From Pigmentiphaga humi (GTDB lineage Bacteria; Pseudomonadota; Gammaproteobacteria; Burkholderiales; Burkholderiaceae_B): 64,000 nt of DNA. Below, in pieces: positions 10,608 through 20,188 of the stretch (position 1 is its first letter; every line of letters starts with the position of its first letter). Below the pieces are notes generated by a model. It made no database searches. It was not told the origin of the DNA and saw nothing but the letters and a program-made list of their open reading frames with translations. The stretch covers positions 35,373 through 99,372 of the forward strand of contig NZ_UWPJ01000034.1 in assembly GCF_900606115.1 (NCBI RefSeq), written 5' to 3'. Both the position numbers and the translations under genes were made by a program.

Positions 10608-10799
10608 ATGGGCAACTCCGGATCTACGGGACGAATGGTCCAACTATACCGCCCTCCGGCGGCCGGGGCGGATGCGCCGGCGAGACAAATGCCCGGACGC
10701 ACGGCATTATTATAAATCGTACGCCTCGCCAGGCGCTCCGGCCGGAACGCATGCAGGCGTTTTTCACTTTGCAGCCACCTCATCGAGCAAGGATCCGCC

Positions 10800-11999
10800 A
10801 TGTCCACCTCCTCCCGGGAGTTTTCGCGCATCAAGCGCCTGCCACCTTACGTTTTCAACATTACGGCCGAGTTGAAAATGGCGGCGCGGCATCGCGGCGA
10901 GGACATCATCGACATGTCGATGGGCAATCCGGACGGCGATACTCCCCCGCACATCGTCGACAAGCTGGTCGAAGCCACCCGGCGCGGCAATACGCACGGC
11001 TACTCGGTCTCCAAGGGCATTCCGCGCCTGCGCAAGGCCATCGCCGACTGGTACGGCCGGCGCTACGGGGTCGACATCGACCCGGATACCGAAGCCATCG
11101 TCACCATCGGCTCGAAAGAGGGGCTGGCCCACCTGATGCTGGCGACGCTGGATCGCGGCGACACGGTGCTGGTGCCCAATCCCAGCTATCCCATCCACAT
11201 CTACGGGGCGGTCATCGCCGGCGCGGACATCCGCTCGGTGCGCATGACCCCAGGGGTGGATTTTTTCGCCGAGCTGGAGCGGGCGATCAAGGAGAGCATT
11301 CCCAAGCCGCGCATGATGATCCTGGGTTTCCCCAGCAACCCCACTGCGCAGTGCGTGGATTTGTCGTTCTTCGAGCGCGTGGTAGCGCTGGCGCGCGAGA
11401 ACGACATTCTGGTGGTGCACGACCTGGCCTATGCGGACATCACCTTCGACGGCTACGTGGCGCCGTCCATCATGCAGGTGCCGGGCGCGCGCGACGTGGC
11501 GGTGGAGTTCTTCACCATGAGCAAGAGCTACAACATGGCGGGGTGGCGCGTCGGCTACATGGTGGGGAACAAGGAACTGGTGTCGGCGCTGGCGCGTATC
11601 AAGAGCTATCACGACTACGGGACCTTCACGCCCATCCAGGTGGCCTCCATCGCCGCGCTGGACGGGCCGCAGGAATGCGTGCAGGAGATCGTCGCGCAGT
11701 ACCGCAGCCGGCGGGACGTGCTGGTGAAGGGGCTGCACGAGGCGGGATGGATGGTCGAGGTGCCCAAGGCGTCGATGTACATCTGGGCCAGGATTCCCGA
11801 GCCCTACCTGGCGATGGGCTCGCTGGAGTTCGCCAAGCGGCTGCTGGAGCACGCGCATGTGGCGGTGTCGCCCGGCATCGGGTTCGGCGAGTATGGCGAC
11901 GACCACGTCCGTTTCGCGCTGATCGAGAACGAGCAGCGGACGCGGCAGGCGGTGCGGGGCATCAAGGAAATGTTCCGCAAGGACGGGCTGCTGCGGTAA
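10800..11999 (+). CDS. alaC: PLP-dependent aminotransferase, AlaC type (alanine/glutamate transaminase)
   Basis: Fold-type I class I aminotransferase transferring the amino group between alanine/pyruvate and glutamate. The 399-residue product begins [15 protein letters not shown], the normal AlaC opening, and shows [10 protein letters not shown], the dipole-binding [22 protein letters not shown], and the Schiff-base lysine in [19 protein letters not shown] ribosome site is not strong, but the start matches the family. It stands 150 bp before hom, so the two may be read together for amino-acid metabolism. Confidence 0.92.
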   Translation: MSTSSREFSRIKRLPPYVFNITAELKMAARHRGEDIIDMSMGNPDGDTPPHIVDKLVEATRRGNTHGYSVSKGIPRLRKAIADWYGRRYGVDIDPDTEAIVTIGSKEGLAHLMLATLDRGDTVLVPNPSYPIHIYGAVIAGADIRSVRMTPGVDFFAELERAIKESIPKPRMMILGFPSNPTAQCVDLSFFERVVALARENDILVVHDLAYADITFDGYVAPSIMQVPGARDVAVEFFTMSKSYNMAGWRVGYMVGNKELVSALARIKSYHDYGTFTPIQVASIAALDGPQECVQEIVAQYRSRRDVLVKGLHEAGWMVEVPKASMYIWARIPEPYLAMGSLEFAKRLLEHAHVAVSPGIGFGEYGDDHVRFALIENEQRTRQAVRGIKEMFRKDGLLR

Positions 12000-12151
12000 G
12001 GGGGCCGGCCTGCGGGCAGAGCGGGCGCGGGGCGCTGGCCGGCGGTTTCCTGCCGGCGGCGCAAGTCCGCTAAAATAATGGGTTTGCCAGCGGGACGGCA
12101 CCTGGCAGGCCTGCCCCCGCGTTTCGAAGAACCGTATTGCCCGGAAATACA

Positions 12152-13459
12152 ATGGAACCCATCCGAGTAGGCCTCCTGGGCCTGGGCGTCGTAGGCGGCG
12201 GCACCTTCAAGGTCCTCGCCCGCAATGCCGAAGAAATCGCCCGCCGCGCCGGCCGCCACATCGTCGCGACCAAAGTGTCGGCCCGCGACCTGGTCAAGGC
12301 CAAGGCGCGCGTCGGCGAGACCGCCGAGGTCGTCGCCGATCCGTTCGCGATCGTCCGCGATCCGGAGATCGACATCGTCGTCGAACTGATCGGCGGCGAT
12401 ACGCTGGCGCGCGAACTCGTCCTGGAGGCCATTGCCCACGGCAAACACGTGGTCACCGCCAACAAGGCGCTGCTGGCCAAGCATGGCAACGAAATCTTCG
12501 CACGCGCCAGCGACAAAGGCGTCATGGTCGCCTTCGAGGCCGCAGTGGCCGGCGGCATCCCCATCATCAAGGCGATCCGCGAGGGCCTGTCGGCCAACCA
12601 GATCGAATGGGTGGCCGGCATCATCAACGGCACCACCAATTTCATCCTGACCGAAATGCGCGCGCGCGGCCTGCCGTTCGCCGACGTGCTGGCCGAGGCC
12701 CAGCGCCTGGGCTACGCCGAAGCCGACCCGACCTTCGACATCGAAGGCGTGGACGCCGCGCACAAGCTCACGCTGCTGTCGTCGATCGCGTTCGGCGTGC
12801 CGGTGCGGTTCGACAAGGCGCACATCGAGGGCATCTCGAAGCTGGCGCAGGAAGACATTCGCTACGCCGAGGAGCTCGGCTACCGCATCAAGCTGCTGGG
12901 CATCACCAAGGCGCGTCCCGACGGCATCGAGCTGCGCGTGCATCCCACGCTGATCGACGCGCGCCGCGTGATGGCCAACGTCGAGGGCGCGATGAACGCG
13001 GTCATGGTCAAGGGCGACGCCGTCGGCGCCACGCTGTACTATGGACAGGGCGCGGGTGAGGAGCCCACCGCCTCGGCCGTGGTGGCGGACCTGGTGGACG
13101 TGACCCGACTGCATACGGCCGATCCCGAGCACCGCGTGCCGCACCTGGCGTTCCAGCCGGATGCCATCACCGACCGCCCCATGCTGTCGATCGAAGACAT
13201 CCGCACCTCGTATTACCTGCGGCTGGCGGTCAGCGACCAGCCCGGCGTGCTGGCCGACATCACGCGCATCCTGGCCGACGCGTCCATCTCCATCGTGTCG
13301 ATGATCCAGAAGCCGCGCGAGGATGCGAGCCAGGCCGACATCATTTTCCTGACCCATGAAGCGGTGGAGCGCAACGTCAATGCCGCCATCGCCCGCATCG
13401 AGGCGCTGCCCGCCGTACTCTCCGCAGTGACGCGCCTGCGCATAGAAACCCTGGCATAA
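12152..13459 (+). CDS. hom: Homoserine dehydrogenase
   Basis: Reduces aspartate semialdehyde to homoserine with NAD(P)H in the threonine/methionine pathway. The 435-residue product has the Rossmann motif GLLGLGVVGGGT at residues 7-18, the catalytic-core segment GIINGTTNFILTEM near residue 157 and EADPTFDIEGVDAAHK near 195. A C-terminal ACT domain begins at YYLRLAVSDQPGVLADITRIL (from about residue 352), which normally gives feedback control by threonine. I take the ATG at 12152 rather than the TTG 15 bp earlier. thrC follows after 3 bp, giving an operon. Confidence 0.96.
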   Translation: MEPIRVGLLGLGVVGGGTFKVLARNAEEIARRAGRHIVATKVSARDLVKAKARVGETAEVVADPFAIVRDPEIDIVVELIGGDTLARELVLEAIAHGKHVVTANKALLAKHGNEIFARASDKGVMVAFEAAVAGGIPIIKAIREGLSANQIEWVAGIINGTTNFILTEMRARGLPFADVLAEAQRLGYAEADPTFDIEGVDAAHKLTLLSSIAFGVPVRFDKAHIEGISKLAQEDIRYAEELGYRIKLLGITKARPDGIELRVHPTLIDARRVMANVEGAMNAVMVKGDAVGATLYYGQGAGEEPTASAVVADLVDVTRLHTADPEHRVPHLAFQPDAITDRPMLSIEDIRTSYYLRLAVSDQPGVLADITRILADASISIVSMIQKPREDASQADIIFLTHEAVERNVNAAIARIEALPAVLSAVTRLRIETLA

Positions 13460-13462
13460 AAC

Positions 13463-14878
13463 ATGAGATACCTCTCCACCCGCGGCGGCATGGCCCCGCA
13501 ACCATTCACCGACGTGCTGCTCGAAGGCCTGGCGCCGGACGGCGGCCTGGCCGTGCCCGAGGCCATCCCGCAGGTCTCGCCGGAGCAATTGCAGGCCTGG
13601 CGCGCGCTGCCGTATGCCGACCTGGCCTATGAAGTGCTCAAGCTCTTCATCACCGACATCCCGGAAGACGACCTGCGCGCGCTGACCCGCGCGACCTATC
13701 GTCCCGAGGTGTTCGGCGGCGAGGCGATCGTGCCGCTCAAGCCGCTCAATCCGGGCCTGTTCCTGCTGGGGCTGTCGGAAGGGCCGACGCTGGCCTTCAA
13801 GGACATGGCCATGCAGTTCCTGGGCAATCTGTTCGAATACGTGCTGGCCCGCCGCGGCTCCACGCTGAACATTCTGGGCGCCACCTCGGGCGATACCGGT
13901 TCGGCGGCCGAATACGCCATGCGAGGCAAGAAGGGCGTGGCGGTGTTCATGCTGTCGCCGGCCGGCCGCATGAGCGCCTTCCAGCGCGCGCAGATGTATT
14001 CGCTGCAGGACGACAACATCCACAACATCGCCGTCCATGGCGTGTTCGACGACTGCCAGGACATCGTCAAGGCGGTCAGCGGCGATCTCACTTTCAAGAC
14101 CACGCATCGCATCGGCGCGGTCAACTCGATCAACTGGGCGCGCATCGCCGCCCAGGTGGTCTATTACTTCCACGGCTGGCGCCTGGCCACGGCCGGCGCC
14201 GCCGATCCGATGGCACAGGTGTCGTTCGCCGTGCCGTCCGGCAACTTCGGCAACATCCTGGCCGGCCACGTGGCGCGCAGCATGGGCCTGCCCATCCGCC
14301 GCCTGGTGTTGGCCACCAACGAGAACAACGTGCTGGAAGAATTCTTCCGCACCGGCATCTACCGCCCGCGCGCTTCGAGCGAAACCTACGAGACGTCCAG
14401 CCCGTCCATGGACATCTCGAAGGCGTCGAACTTCGAGCGCTTCGTCTACGACCTGATGGGCCGCGACCCGGTTCGCCTGAAGACGCTGTGGGACCAATTG
14501 GCCGAGCAGGGCGCCTTCGACCTGTCGGCCCGCCAGCCCAGCCTCGAAGCGCAGTACGGCTTCGTCTCCGGCACCAGCACGCACGCCGACCGGCTGGCGA
14601 CCATTCGCCAGGTGCGAGCCGAAACCGGCGTGGTCATCGACCCGCACACGGCCGATGGCGTCAAGGTGGCGCGGCCCTACGTCGAGCCCGGCATTCCCAT
14701 GCTGGTGCTGGAGACGGCGCTGCCGGTGAAGTTCTCGGCTACCATCGAAGAGGCCCTGGGCGAGCCCGCGCCGCGGCCTGCCGGGTTCGATGGCATCGAG
14801 CAGTTGCCGCAGCGCGTGCAGACGATCGAGCCCGACGTGCAGGTGGTCAAGGACCTGATCGCCGCTTCCGCCGCCTGA
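13463..14878 (+). CDS. thrC: Threonine synthase
   Basis: PLP enzyme converting O-phosphohomoserine to threonine. The 471-residue product has the N-terminal MRYLSTRGGMAPQPFTDVLLEGLAPDGGL typical of the longer proteobacterial form, the PLP lysine in LAFKDMAMQFLGN, the phosphate-binding loop GATSGDTGSAAEYA and PSGNFGN. It starts 3 bp after hom, so translation is probably coupled, and is followed at 17 bp by moeA on the same strand. Confidence 0.96.
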   Translation: MRYLSTRGGMAPQPFTDVLLEGLAPDGGLAVPEAIPQVSPEQLQAWRALPYADLAYEVLKLFITDIPEDDLRALTRATYRPEVFGGEAIVPLKPLNPGLFLLGLSEGPTLAFKDMAMQFLGNLFEYVLARRGSTLNILGATSGDTGSAAEYAMRGKKGVAVFMLSPAGRMSAFQRAQMYSLQDDNIHNIAVHGVFDDCQDIVKAVSGDLTFKTTHRIGAVNSINWARIAAQVVYYFHGWRLATAGAADPMAQVSFAVPSGNFGNILAGHVARSMGLPIRRLVLATNENNVLEEFFRTGIYRPRASSETYETSSPSMDISKASNFERFVYDLMGRDPVRLKTLWDQLAEQGAFDLSARQPSLEAQYGFVSGTSTHADRLATIRQVRAETGVVIDPHTADGVKVARPYVEPGIPMLVLETALPVKFSATIEEALGEPAPRPAGFDGIEQLPQRVQTIEPDVQVVKDLIAASAA

Positions 14879-14895
14879 CGGCCGCGTAGGAATTC

Positions 14896-16125
14896 ATGGT
14901 GAAAGCACCCCAGAATCTGCTGACGCTGGACCAAGCGCTCCAGGTCTTGCTGGCGGTCGGGCCGGTGGCCCGTCCCGCCGAGCGTGTCGAACTGGCCGGC
15001 GCCCCCGGCCGCATCCTGGCCGAGGACGTGACCGCCTCGATCGACGTGCCGTCGGCCGATAATTCCGCCATGGACGGCTATGCCGTCCGTACTGCCGACG
15101 CGGCGCTGTTCGCCGCCGGCATTCCCGTCTCGCAACGCATCCCGGCCGGGTCTGTTCCGCAGCCGCTGGCGGCCGGCACGGCCGCGCGCATCTTCACCGG
15201 CGCGCCCATCCCGGCCGGCGCCGACGCGGTGGTCATGCAGGAAGAAGCGACGGTGCACGACGACTGCGTGGCGTTCGCCAAGCCTGTCGAGGCCGGCGCC
15301 TGGGTGCGGCCGCGCGGCTGCGATATCGAGTCCGGCAGCACCATCCTGAAGGCCGGCGCGCGCCTGCGCCCGCAGGATGTCGGCCTGGCCGCCTCGGTGG
15401 GCGTGCCGGCGCTGCCGCTGCGGCCGCTGCTGCGGGTGGCGACGCTGTTCACCGGCGACGAGCTGGCCGCGCCTGGCGAGCCGCTGGCACCGGGCAAGAT
15501 CTACAACTCCAACCGCTACCTGCTGCAGGGTATGCTGGCGGCGCTGCCCGTGGCCCATGCGGACCTGGGTTCGGTGCACGACAGTTTCGAAGCCACCCGC
15601 GACGCGCTGCGCGAGGCCGCCCGCCACAACGACCTGGTCATCACCACCGGCGGCGTGTCGGTCGGCGAGGAAGACCACGTCAAGCCTGCGGTCGAAGCGC
15701 TGGGCTCGCTCGATATGTGGAGCATTGCGCTCAAGCCCGGCAAGCCGCTTGCGTTCGGACGGATCCGGCGCGAGGATGGGTCCGAGGCCATTTTCATCGG
15801 CCTGCCCGGCAACCCGGTGTCGAGCTTCGTGACCTTCGGGCTGCTGCTCAAGCCGATGCTGCTCAAGCTGGCCGGCGCGACGGTCGCGCCGCTGCTGCGT
15901 ACTGCCATGCGCGCCGATTTCGATTGGCCCAAGGCCGACCGCCGGCGTGAATTCATGCGGGTGCGGCGCAATGCGCAAGGCGGGCTCGACCTGTTCCCCA
16001 ATCAGTTGTCCGCGGTGCTGACCTCGACCGTATGGGGCGACGGCGTCATCGACAATCCGGGCGGGCAGGCCATTCGCCGCGGCGATATGGTCCAGTTCAT
16101 CAGCTACGCTGATTTGCTGGGCTGA
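14896..16125 (+). CDS. moeA: Molybdopterin molybdotransferase MoeA
   Basis: Inserts molybdate into adenylylated molybdopterin in the last step of molybdenum-cofactor synthesis. The 409-residue product shows the MoeA hallmarks: VPSADNSAMDGYAVRT near residue 55, GAPIPAGADAVVMQEE near 105, the MoCF_biosynth signature TTGGVSVGEEDHVKPAVE near 250, and FIGLPGNPVSSFVTF near 295. It precedes moaD and moaE in a compact cofactor operon, which may supply molybdenum enzymes such as the xanthine-dehydrogenase-type one whose fragment is in the island. Confidence 0.96.
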   Translation: MVKAPQNLLTLDQALQVLLAVGPVARPAERVELAGAPGRILAEDVTASIDVPSADNSAMDGYAVRTADAALFAAGIPVSQRIPAGSVPQPLAAGTAARIFTGAPIPAGADAVVMQEEATVHDDCVAFAKPVEAGAWVRPRGCDIESGSTILKAGARLRPQDVGLAASVGVPALPLRPLLRVATLFTGDELAAPGEPLAPGKIYNSNRYLLQGMLAALPVAHADLGSVHDSFEATRDALREAARHNDLVITTGGVSVGEEDHVKPAVEALGSLDMWSIALKPGKPLAFGRIRREDGSEAIFIGLPGNPVSSFVTFGLLLKPMLLKLAGATVAPLLRTAMRADFDWPKADRRREFMRVRRNAQGGLDLFPNQLSAVLTSTVWGDGVIDNPGGQAIRRGDMVQFISYADLLG

Positions 16126-16135
16126 GGCGGAAACC

Positions 16136-16393
16136 ATGAAAGTCGACATCCTGTTCTTCGCTTCGCTGCGCGAAGCTATTGGGCTGCAGGGCGAAACCGC
16201 CGAGCTGCCGGAAGCGGTGCGCACCGTCGGGGATTTGCGTGCCTGGTTGGCCGGCCGCGGCGGCGTCTGGGCGCAGGCGCTCGCGCCAGAGCGCGCGGTG
16301 CGCATGGCGCGCAATCACACGATGGTCCCGGCCGCAGAAATACTGCAGGCCGGTGACGAGATCGCTTTTTTCCCGCCCGTGACGGGCGGCTGA
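16136..16393 (+). CDS. moaD: Molybdopterin synthase sulfur-carrier subunit MoaD
   Basis: Ubiquitin-fold carrier whose C-terminal thiocarboxylate donates sulfur to precursor Z. The 85-residue product begins MKVDILFFASLREAIG and ends EIAFFPPVTGG; the obligatory terminal Gly-Gly is intact. It sits 10 bp after moeA and 14 bp before moaE. Nothing unusual. Confidence 0.95.
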   Translation: MKVDILFFASLREAIGLQGETAELPEAVRTVGDLRAWLAGRGGVWAQALAPERAVRMARNHTMVPAAEILQAGDEIAFFPPVTGG

Positions 16394-16407
16394 CCAGCGA
16401 GGCTGCC

Positions 16408-16875
16408 ATGTCCGCGCCATTTGTTTCCGTACGCGTGCAAACCGGCGATTTCGACGCCGGCGCCGAAATCGCCGCGCTGAGGCGCGATCCTTCGGTCGGC
16501 GCGGTCGTGAGCTTCGTCGGTACGGTGCGCGACGTCAACGAAGGCGATAGCGTGGCGTCGCTGACGCTCGAGCACTATCCGGGCATGACCGAGAAGGCTC
16601 TGGCCGGCATCGTCGCGCAGGCGCAGGCGCGCTGGACGCTCAGCGCGATAGGCGTGATCCATCGCGTCGGCACGCTGCAGGCGCTCGACCAGATCGTCTT
16701 CGTCGGCGTGGCCGGCAGGCATCGCGGCGAATGTTTCGCCGCTTGCGAGTTCATCATGGACTACCTGAAGACGCAGGCCCCCTTCTGGAAGAAGGAAGCG
16801 ACGTCTCGTGGAACGCGCTGGGTCGAGGCCCGCGGCTCCGACGACACGGCGGCCAGGCGCTGGGAGACGCGCTGA
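16408..16875 (+). CDS. moaE: Molybdopterin synthase catalytic subunit MoaE
   Basis: Large subunit of molybdopterin synthase; binds MoaD and converts cyclic pyranopterin monophosphate to molybdopterin. The 155-residue product has GAVVSFVGTVRDVNEGD, LTLEHYPGMTEKAL, IHRVGTLQALDQIVFVGVAGRHRGECFAACEFIMDYLKTQAPFWKKE split across the usual positions, with the active-site lysines in FWKKE. It ends the moeA-moaD-moaE run and is convergent with hpnE 18 bp downstream. Confidence 0.95.
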   Translation: MSAPFVSVRVQTGDFDAGAEIAALRRDPSVGAVVSFVGTVRDVNEGDSVASLTLEHYPGMTEKALAGIVAQAQARWTLSAIGVIHRVGTLQALDQIVFVGVAGRHRGECFAACEFIMDYLKTQAPFWKKEATSRGTRWVEARGSDDTAARRWETR

Positions 16876-16893
16876 GCCTGCCGCCGGGCGCGC

Positions 16894-18258
16894 CTAGGTA
16901 CGATCCATAGGGTTCAGGCTGCCCGCAAGCAGCCGTCCCGCCTGCCGCCCGCTGCGCACCGCGCCCTCCAGCGTCGCGGGGTAGCCGGTATCGGTCCAGT
17001 CCCCGCATAGCGCCAGCCGCGGCCATGCCGTCGCGTTGCCGGGCCGGTGCAGCCCAGGCCGCGCTGCGAACGTCGCACGCTTGTCCACCAGCAGTTCCCA
17101 GCCGCGTACCGCGGGCAGGCCGCCCGGCGCGTGGCCGGCGAGCTGTTCCTGCAACTGTTCGATCAGCGCCCCGGCGGCCCGCCCGCGGTCGCGCGATGCG
17201 AGAGCCGTCGCGGCGCTGGCCACGACCGCCAGTTCGCCGTGGTCCGGATTCTGGCGCAGCAGCCATCCCCGGTCGAACACCCATTGCCCGTCGTGGCCGC
17301 GCGCCGGATCCTCATCCAGCATGAGCATGGGGAAACGCAGCCGCAGCGGCGCGGCGAACCGTACGGTCAGTGTGGCAATGGGCAGGTAGCGGAAGGCCTG
17401 CATCGCTTGCACGGCCGGCTGCATGGCCGGGTCGTCGGGCAGCAGCCTTGCGCAGACAGCGGGCGGGGCCGCCAGGACGCCCGCGGCGAACGGCTCGCCG
17501 TCTATGCACACGCCCTGGCCGTTGGCCGCGACGCTGCGGACGACGTGCCCGTAGCGCATGTCGTGGCGAGCGGCCGCCGCCCGCGGCCATAGCGAAGACA
17601 GGTCGCGGCGCGGCAGCAGCAGGTCGCTGTGGGCGAGAGGCGCATCGAGACCGTCGCGCAGCACGGCCGCGAAAAGCCGCGCGCAGGCCTGATCGGGCGG
17701 GGTATTCAGGGCGGCCAGGCAAAGCGGGCGCCACAGCCGGGCGACCAGCGGCGCCGGCTGCGTGCGGGCCTGCAGCAGTTGAGCAACGCTCCAGCCGGGC
17801 GGCGTGTGCCAATGCCGCAGGCGCAGCCAGGCCATCAAGCGGAACGCGGCCCGGCGCGCGGCGAAAGACAGGCCGCGCACGCCCAGCAGCGCGCCGGCCG
17901 CGTGCAGCGGCGCCGGCAGCCTGGGCACGCGCAGCATATAGCTGCCGTCCGCGGTTTCCAGGCGCAAGGGCGTGCGCAGCAGCACGGCGTCCATATCGAT
18001 GCCGAGTTCGCGCATCAAGGCCAGCGTGTCGGTATAGGCGCCCAGCATCAAATGCTGGCCGTTGTCCAGGGGATGGGAAGCGTTTTCGAAGGACTTGCCG
18101 GCCACGGCGCGGGCGCGTCCGCCTGCCTCATGGGAGGCTTCGAACACCGTGACGGCAAAGCCGCGCCCGGCCAGTTCATGCGCCGCCGCCAGGCCGGCCC
18201 AGCCGGCACCGACCACCGCGACGCGCTGCGCGGCGCTCAGGACTGGATCTGCCGCCAC
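16894..18258 (-). CDS. hpnE: Hydroxysqualene dehydroxylase HpnE (FAD-dependent)
   Basis: Amine-oxidase-fold flavoprotein that removes the hydroxyl of hydroxysqualene to make squalene for hopanoids. After an N-terminal Rossmann dinucleotide motif (VAVVGAGWAGLAAAHELAGRG, split by the usual spacing) come FEASHEAGGRAR and the C-terminal FAD segment ALCGDWTDTGYPATLEGAVRSG. No ATG lies near the family start. The best candidates are the GTG complementary to 18256-18258, used here, and a CTG at 18240 that would overlap the hpnD stop as CTGA. Order hpnC-hpnD-hpnE with overlaps shows one operon. Confidence 0.88.
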   Translation of the reverse strand: MAADPVLSAAQRVAVVGAGWAGLAAAHELAGRGFAVTVFEASHEAGGRARAVAGKSFENASHPLDNGQHLMLGAYTDTLALMRELGIDMDAVLLRTPLRLETADGSYMLRVPRLPAPLHAAGALLGVRGLSFAARRAAFRLMAWLRLRHWHTPPGWSVAQLLQARTQPAPLVARLWRPLCLAALNTPPDQACARLFAAVLRDGLDAPLAHSDLLLPRRDLSSLWPRAAAARHDMRYGHVVRSVAANGQGVCIDGEPFAAGVLAAPPAVCARLLPDDPAMQPAVQAMQAFRYLPIATLTVRFAAPLRLRFPMLMLDEDPARGHDGQWVFDRGWLLRQNPDHGELAVVASAATALASRDRGRAAGALIEQLQEQLAGHAPGGLPAVRGWELLVDKRATFAARPGLHRPGNATAWPRLALCGDWTDTGYPATLEGAVRSGRQAGRLLAGSLNPMDRT

Positions 18259-19100
18259 AGCGCACGGCCGCCGCTGATATAGGTTTTCCAGGCCAGCCAC
18301 AGCTTGCGCAGCGGGGTAAGCGAAATGCGCTGGTGCAGCACCTGGTAGCCGGAGGCCTCGATCTCCCCGAGCAGGGCGTAGTAGATCGCGGCCATCATCA
18401 ACCCGGGCCGCTGCGCGCGCCGGTCCCCGGCGGGCAGCAGATCGAGCGCCTCGCGATAGACTTGGCGCGCCCGTTCGCACTGGAATTGCATCAGAGCCGT
18501 GAAGCCTTCCGAATAGCGGCCGTTCAGGATGTCGGCAGCCTTGACGTCGAATTGCTGCAGTTCGTTGACCGGCAGGTAGATGCGGCCCTTGCGCGCATCG
18601 TCGCCCACGTCGCGGATGATGTTGGTCAACTGGAAAGCCAGCCCCAGCCGGTCGGCGTATTGCAGGGTCTGGGCGTCCTGGTAGCCGAACACGCCGGCCG
18701 ACAGCTCGCCCACCACGCCCGCGGCCAGCCGGCAGTAGCGCTGCAGACCGGGATAGTCCAGGTAGCGGGTCTGGTCCAGGTCCATTTCCATGCCGTCCAC
18801 GACGGCGAGCAGGCGGTCCTGCGTGATGCCGCAGCTTTGCAGGTGGGGCGCCAGCGCCTGGGTGACGGGATGGTCGGGCCTGCCCTGGAACAGCTTGTCG
18901 ATCTCGGTACGCCACCAAGCCAGCTTGATGCGCGCCACCGACGCCTCGCCGGCCTCGTCCACCGTGTCGTCCAGTTGGCGGCACAGCGCGTACAAGGCGG
19001 TGATGGCGCGGCGGCGCTCCGGGGGCAGGAACAGGAAGCTGTAATAAAAGCTCGACCCGCTCTGGGCGGCCTTTTCCTGGCAGTACTGGTCAGGCGTCAT
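18237..19100 (-). CDS. hpnD: Presqualene diphosphate synthase HpnD
   Basis: Condenses two farnesyl diphosphates into presqualene diphosphate. The 287-residue product has both aspartate-rich prenyl-diphosphate motifs: LCRQLDDTVDEAGE near residue 45 and QLTNIIRDVGDDARKGRIYLP near 165, plus the DQTRYLDYPGLQRYC region. Its ATG (complementary to 19098-19100) overlaps the stop of hpnC as ATGA, and its stop overlaps the start of hpnE. Confidence 0.94.
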   Translation of the reverse strand: MTPDQYCQEKAAQSGSSFYYSFLFLPPERRRAITALYALCRQLDDTVDEAGEASVARIKLAWWRTEIDKLFQGRPDHPVTQALAPHLQSCGITQDRLLAVVDGMEMDLDQTRYLDYPGLQRYCRLAAGVVGELSAGVFGYQDAQTLQYADRLGLAFQLTNIIRDVGDDARKGRIYLPVNELQQFDVKAADILNGRYSEGFTALMQFQCERARQVYREALDLLPAGDRRAQRPGLMMAAIYYALLGEIEASGYQVLHQRISLTPLRKLWLAWKTYISGGRALWRQIQS

Positions 19101-19990
19101 GAGTCGTGAGAATGAGGGAGGGCAGACTGGGCGCGGCGCATGCGCAAGGCGCGCCATGCCATGCGCGCCCAATCGGCCCGGCCCAGGACCGGCCGGGCGC
19201 GGAACACGTCGTAGCCGCAGGCCTCGATGCGCTCCAGTATGCGCAGGCCGCCCTGGACGATCAGCCGGAGTTCCCAGCCCAGCCGTCCGGGCAAGGCCGG
19301 CGCCAGCGGTGCCCCGCAGTGTAGCAGCGCACGGGCGCGGCCGACCTCGGCAGCCATCAGCGCGCGCCAGCCGTCGGTGCATCGCCCCGCGGCGATGTCG
19401 TCCTCGGTCACGCCGTGCCGGGCCAGGTCTTCCTGCGGAAGATAGACCCGGCCCTTGTTCCAGTCCACGGCCACGTCCTGCCAGAAATTGACCAGTTGCA
19501 GTCCGGTGCAGATGGCCGACGACCAGGCGAGCGCGCGCGGCGTGGCCGCGCCGTACAAGTGCAGCATCAATTCGCCCACCGGATCGGCGGAGCGGCTGCA
19601 ATAGTCGCGCAGCGAGGTGTAGTCCGCATAGCGCTTGACCGTGACGTCCTGAGAGAAGGCCGACAGCAGGGCCCGGAAGGGTGCGAGAGGAAGAGCGTGG
19701 CGGGCGATGGTCGCGCCCAGCGGCGTGAAGATTCTGGCCAGGTCTTCGCTGCACGGGGGCGGCGCAGCCTGGTCCGGGCACCCGGATCTGTTTGCTTCCA
19801 AGCGGTCGAGGCAGGCCGAGAAGCGGGCGAGGGCGGACAGCCGTTCCACGTCGCTGGCGTCGCCTTCATCGGCGATGTCGTCGGCGGCGCGGGCGTAGCG
19901 GTAGATGTCCAGCACCGCGCGGCGCAAATGCGGCGGTAGAAGCAGGGAGGCGACGGGGAAGTTCTCGTAGTGACCGGCAGACATGGGCAT
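19097..19990 (-). CDS. hpnC: Hydroxysqualene synthase HpnC
   Basis: Trans-prenyltransferase-fold enzyme turning presqualene diphosphate into hydroxysqualene. The 297-residue product starts MPMSAGHYENFPVASLLLPP and carries YRYARAADDIADEGDAS and QLVNFWQDVAVDWNKGRVYLP, the two Mg-binding motifs in the HpnC form (NFWQD rather than NIIRD). First gene of the hpnCDE operon; no squalene-hopene cyclase gene is in the window. Confidence 0.94.
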   Translation of the reverse strand: MPMSAGHYENFPVASLLLPPHLRRAVLDIYRYARAADDIADEGDASDVERLSALARFSACLDRLEANRSGCPDQAAPPPCSEDLARIFTPLGATIARHALPLAPFRALLSAFSQDVTVKRYADYTSLRDYCSRSADPVGELMLHLYGAATPRALAWSSAICTGLQLVNFWQDVAVDWNKGRVYLPQEDLARHGVTEDDIAAGRCTDGWRALMAAEVGRARALLHCGAPLAPALPGRLGWELRLIVQGGLRILERIEACGYDVFRARPVLGRADWARMAWRALRMRRAQSALPHSHDS

Positions 19991-20188
19991 GGCAGTATGT
20001 ATCCGCGCCCGATGATACTGGAGCCCCTCCCTACGTGCTTACGCGCGCCGCCCCTCCGGGGGCGAAACCGGCGGACTGGCGGAGCCAGATCGGCGGCTTC
20101 CTGGGCTGAACCCAACGCACTTCGTGGGGAAGGCCTCGGCATTCACCCATCGCAAGGGCTACACTCTCGTTTTGCCTGCCGCTGTGCC

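Noticed and set aside
11804..14647. Minus-strand open frame of 947 codons
   Set aside because: Antisense shadow of hom and thrC with low-complexity His/Arg/Gln-rich translation.
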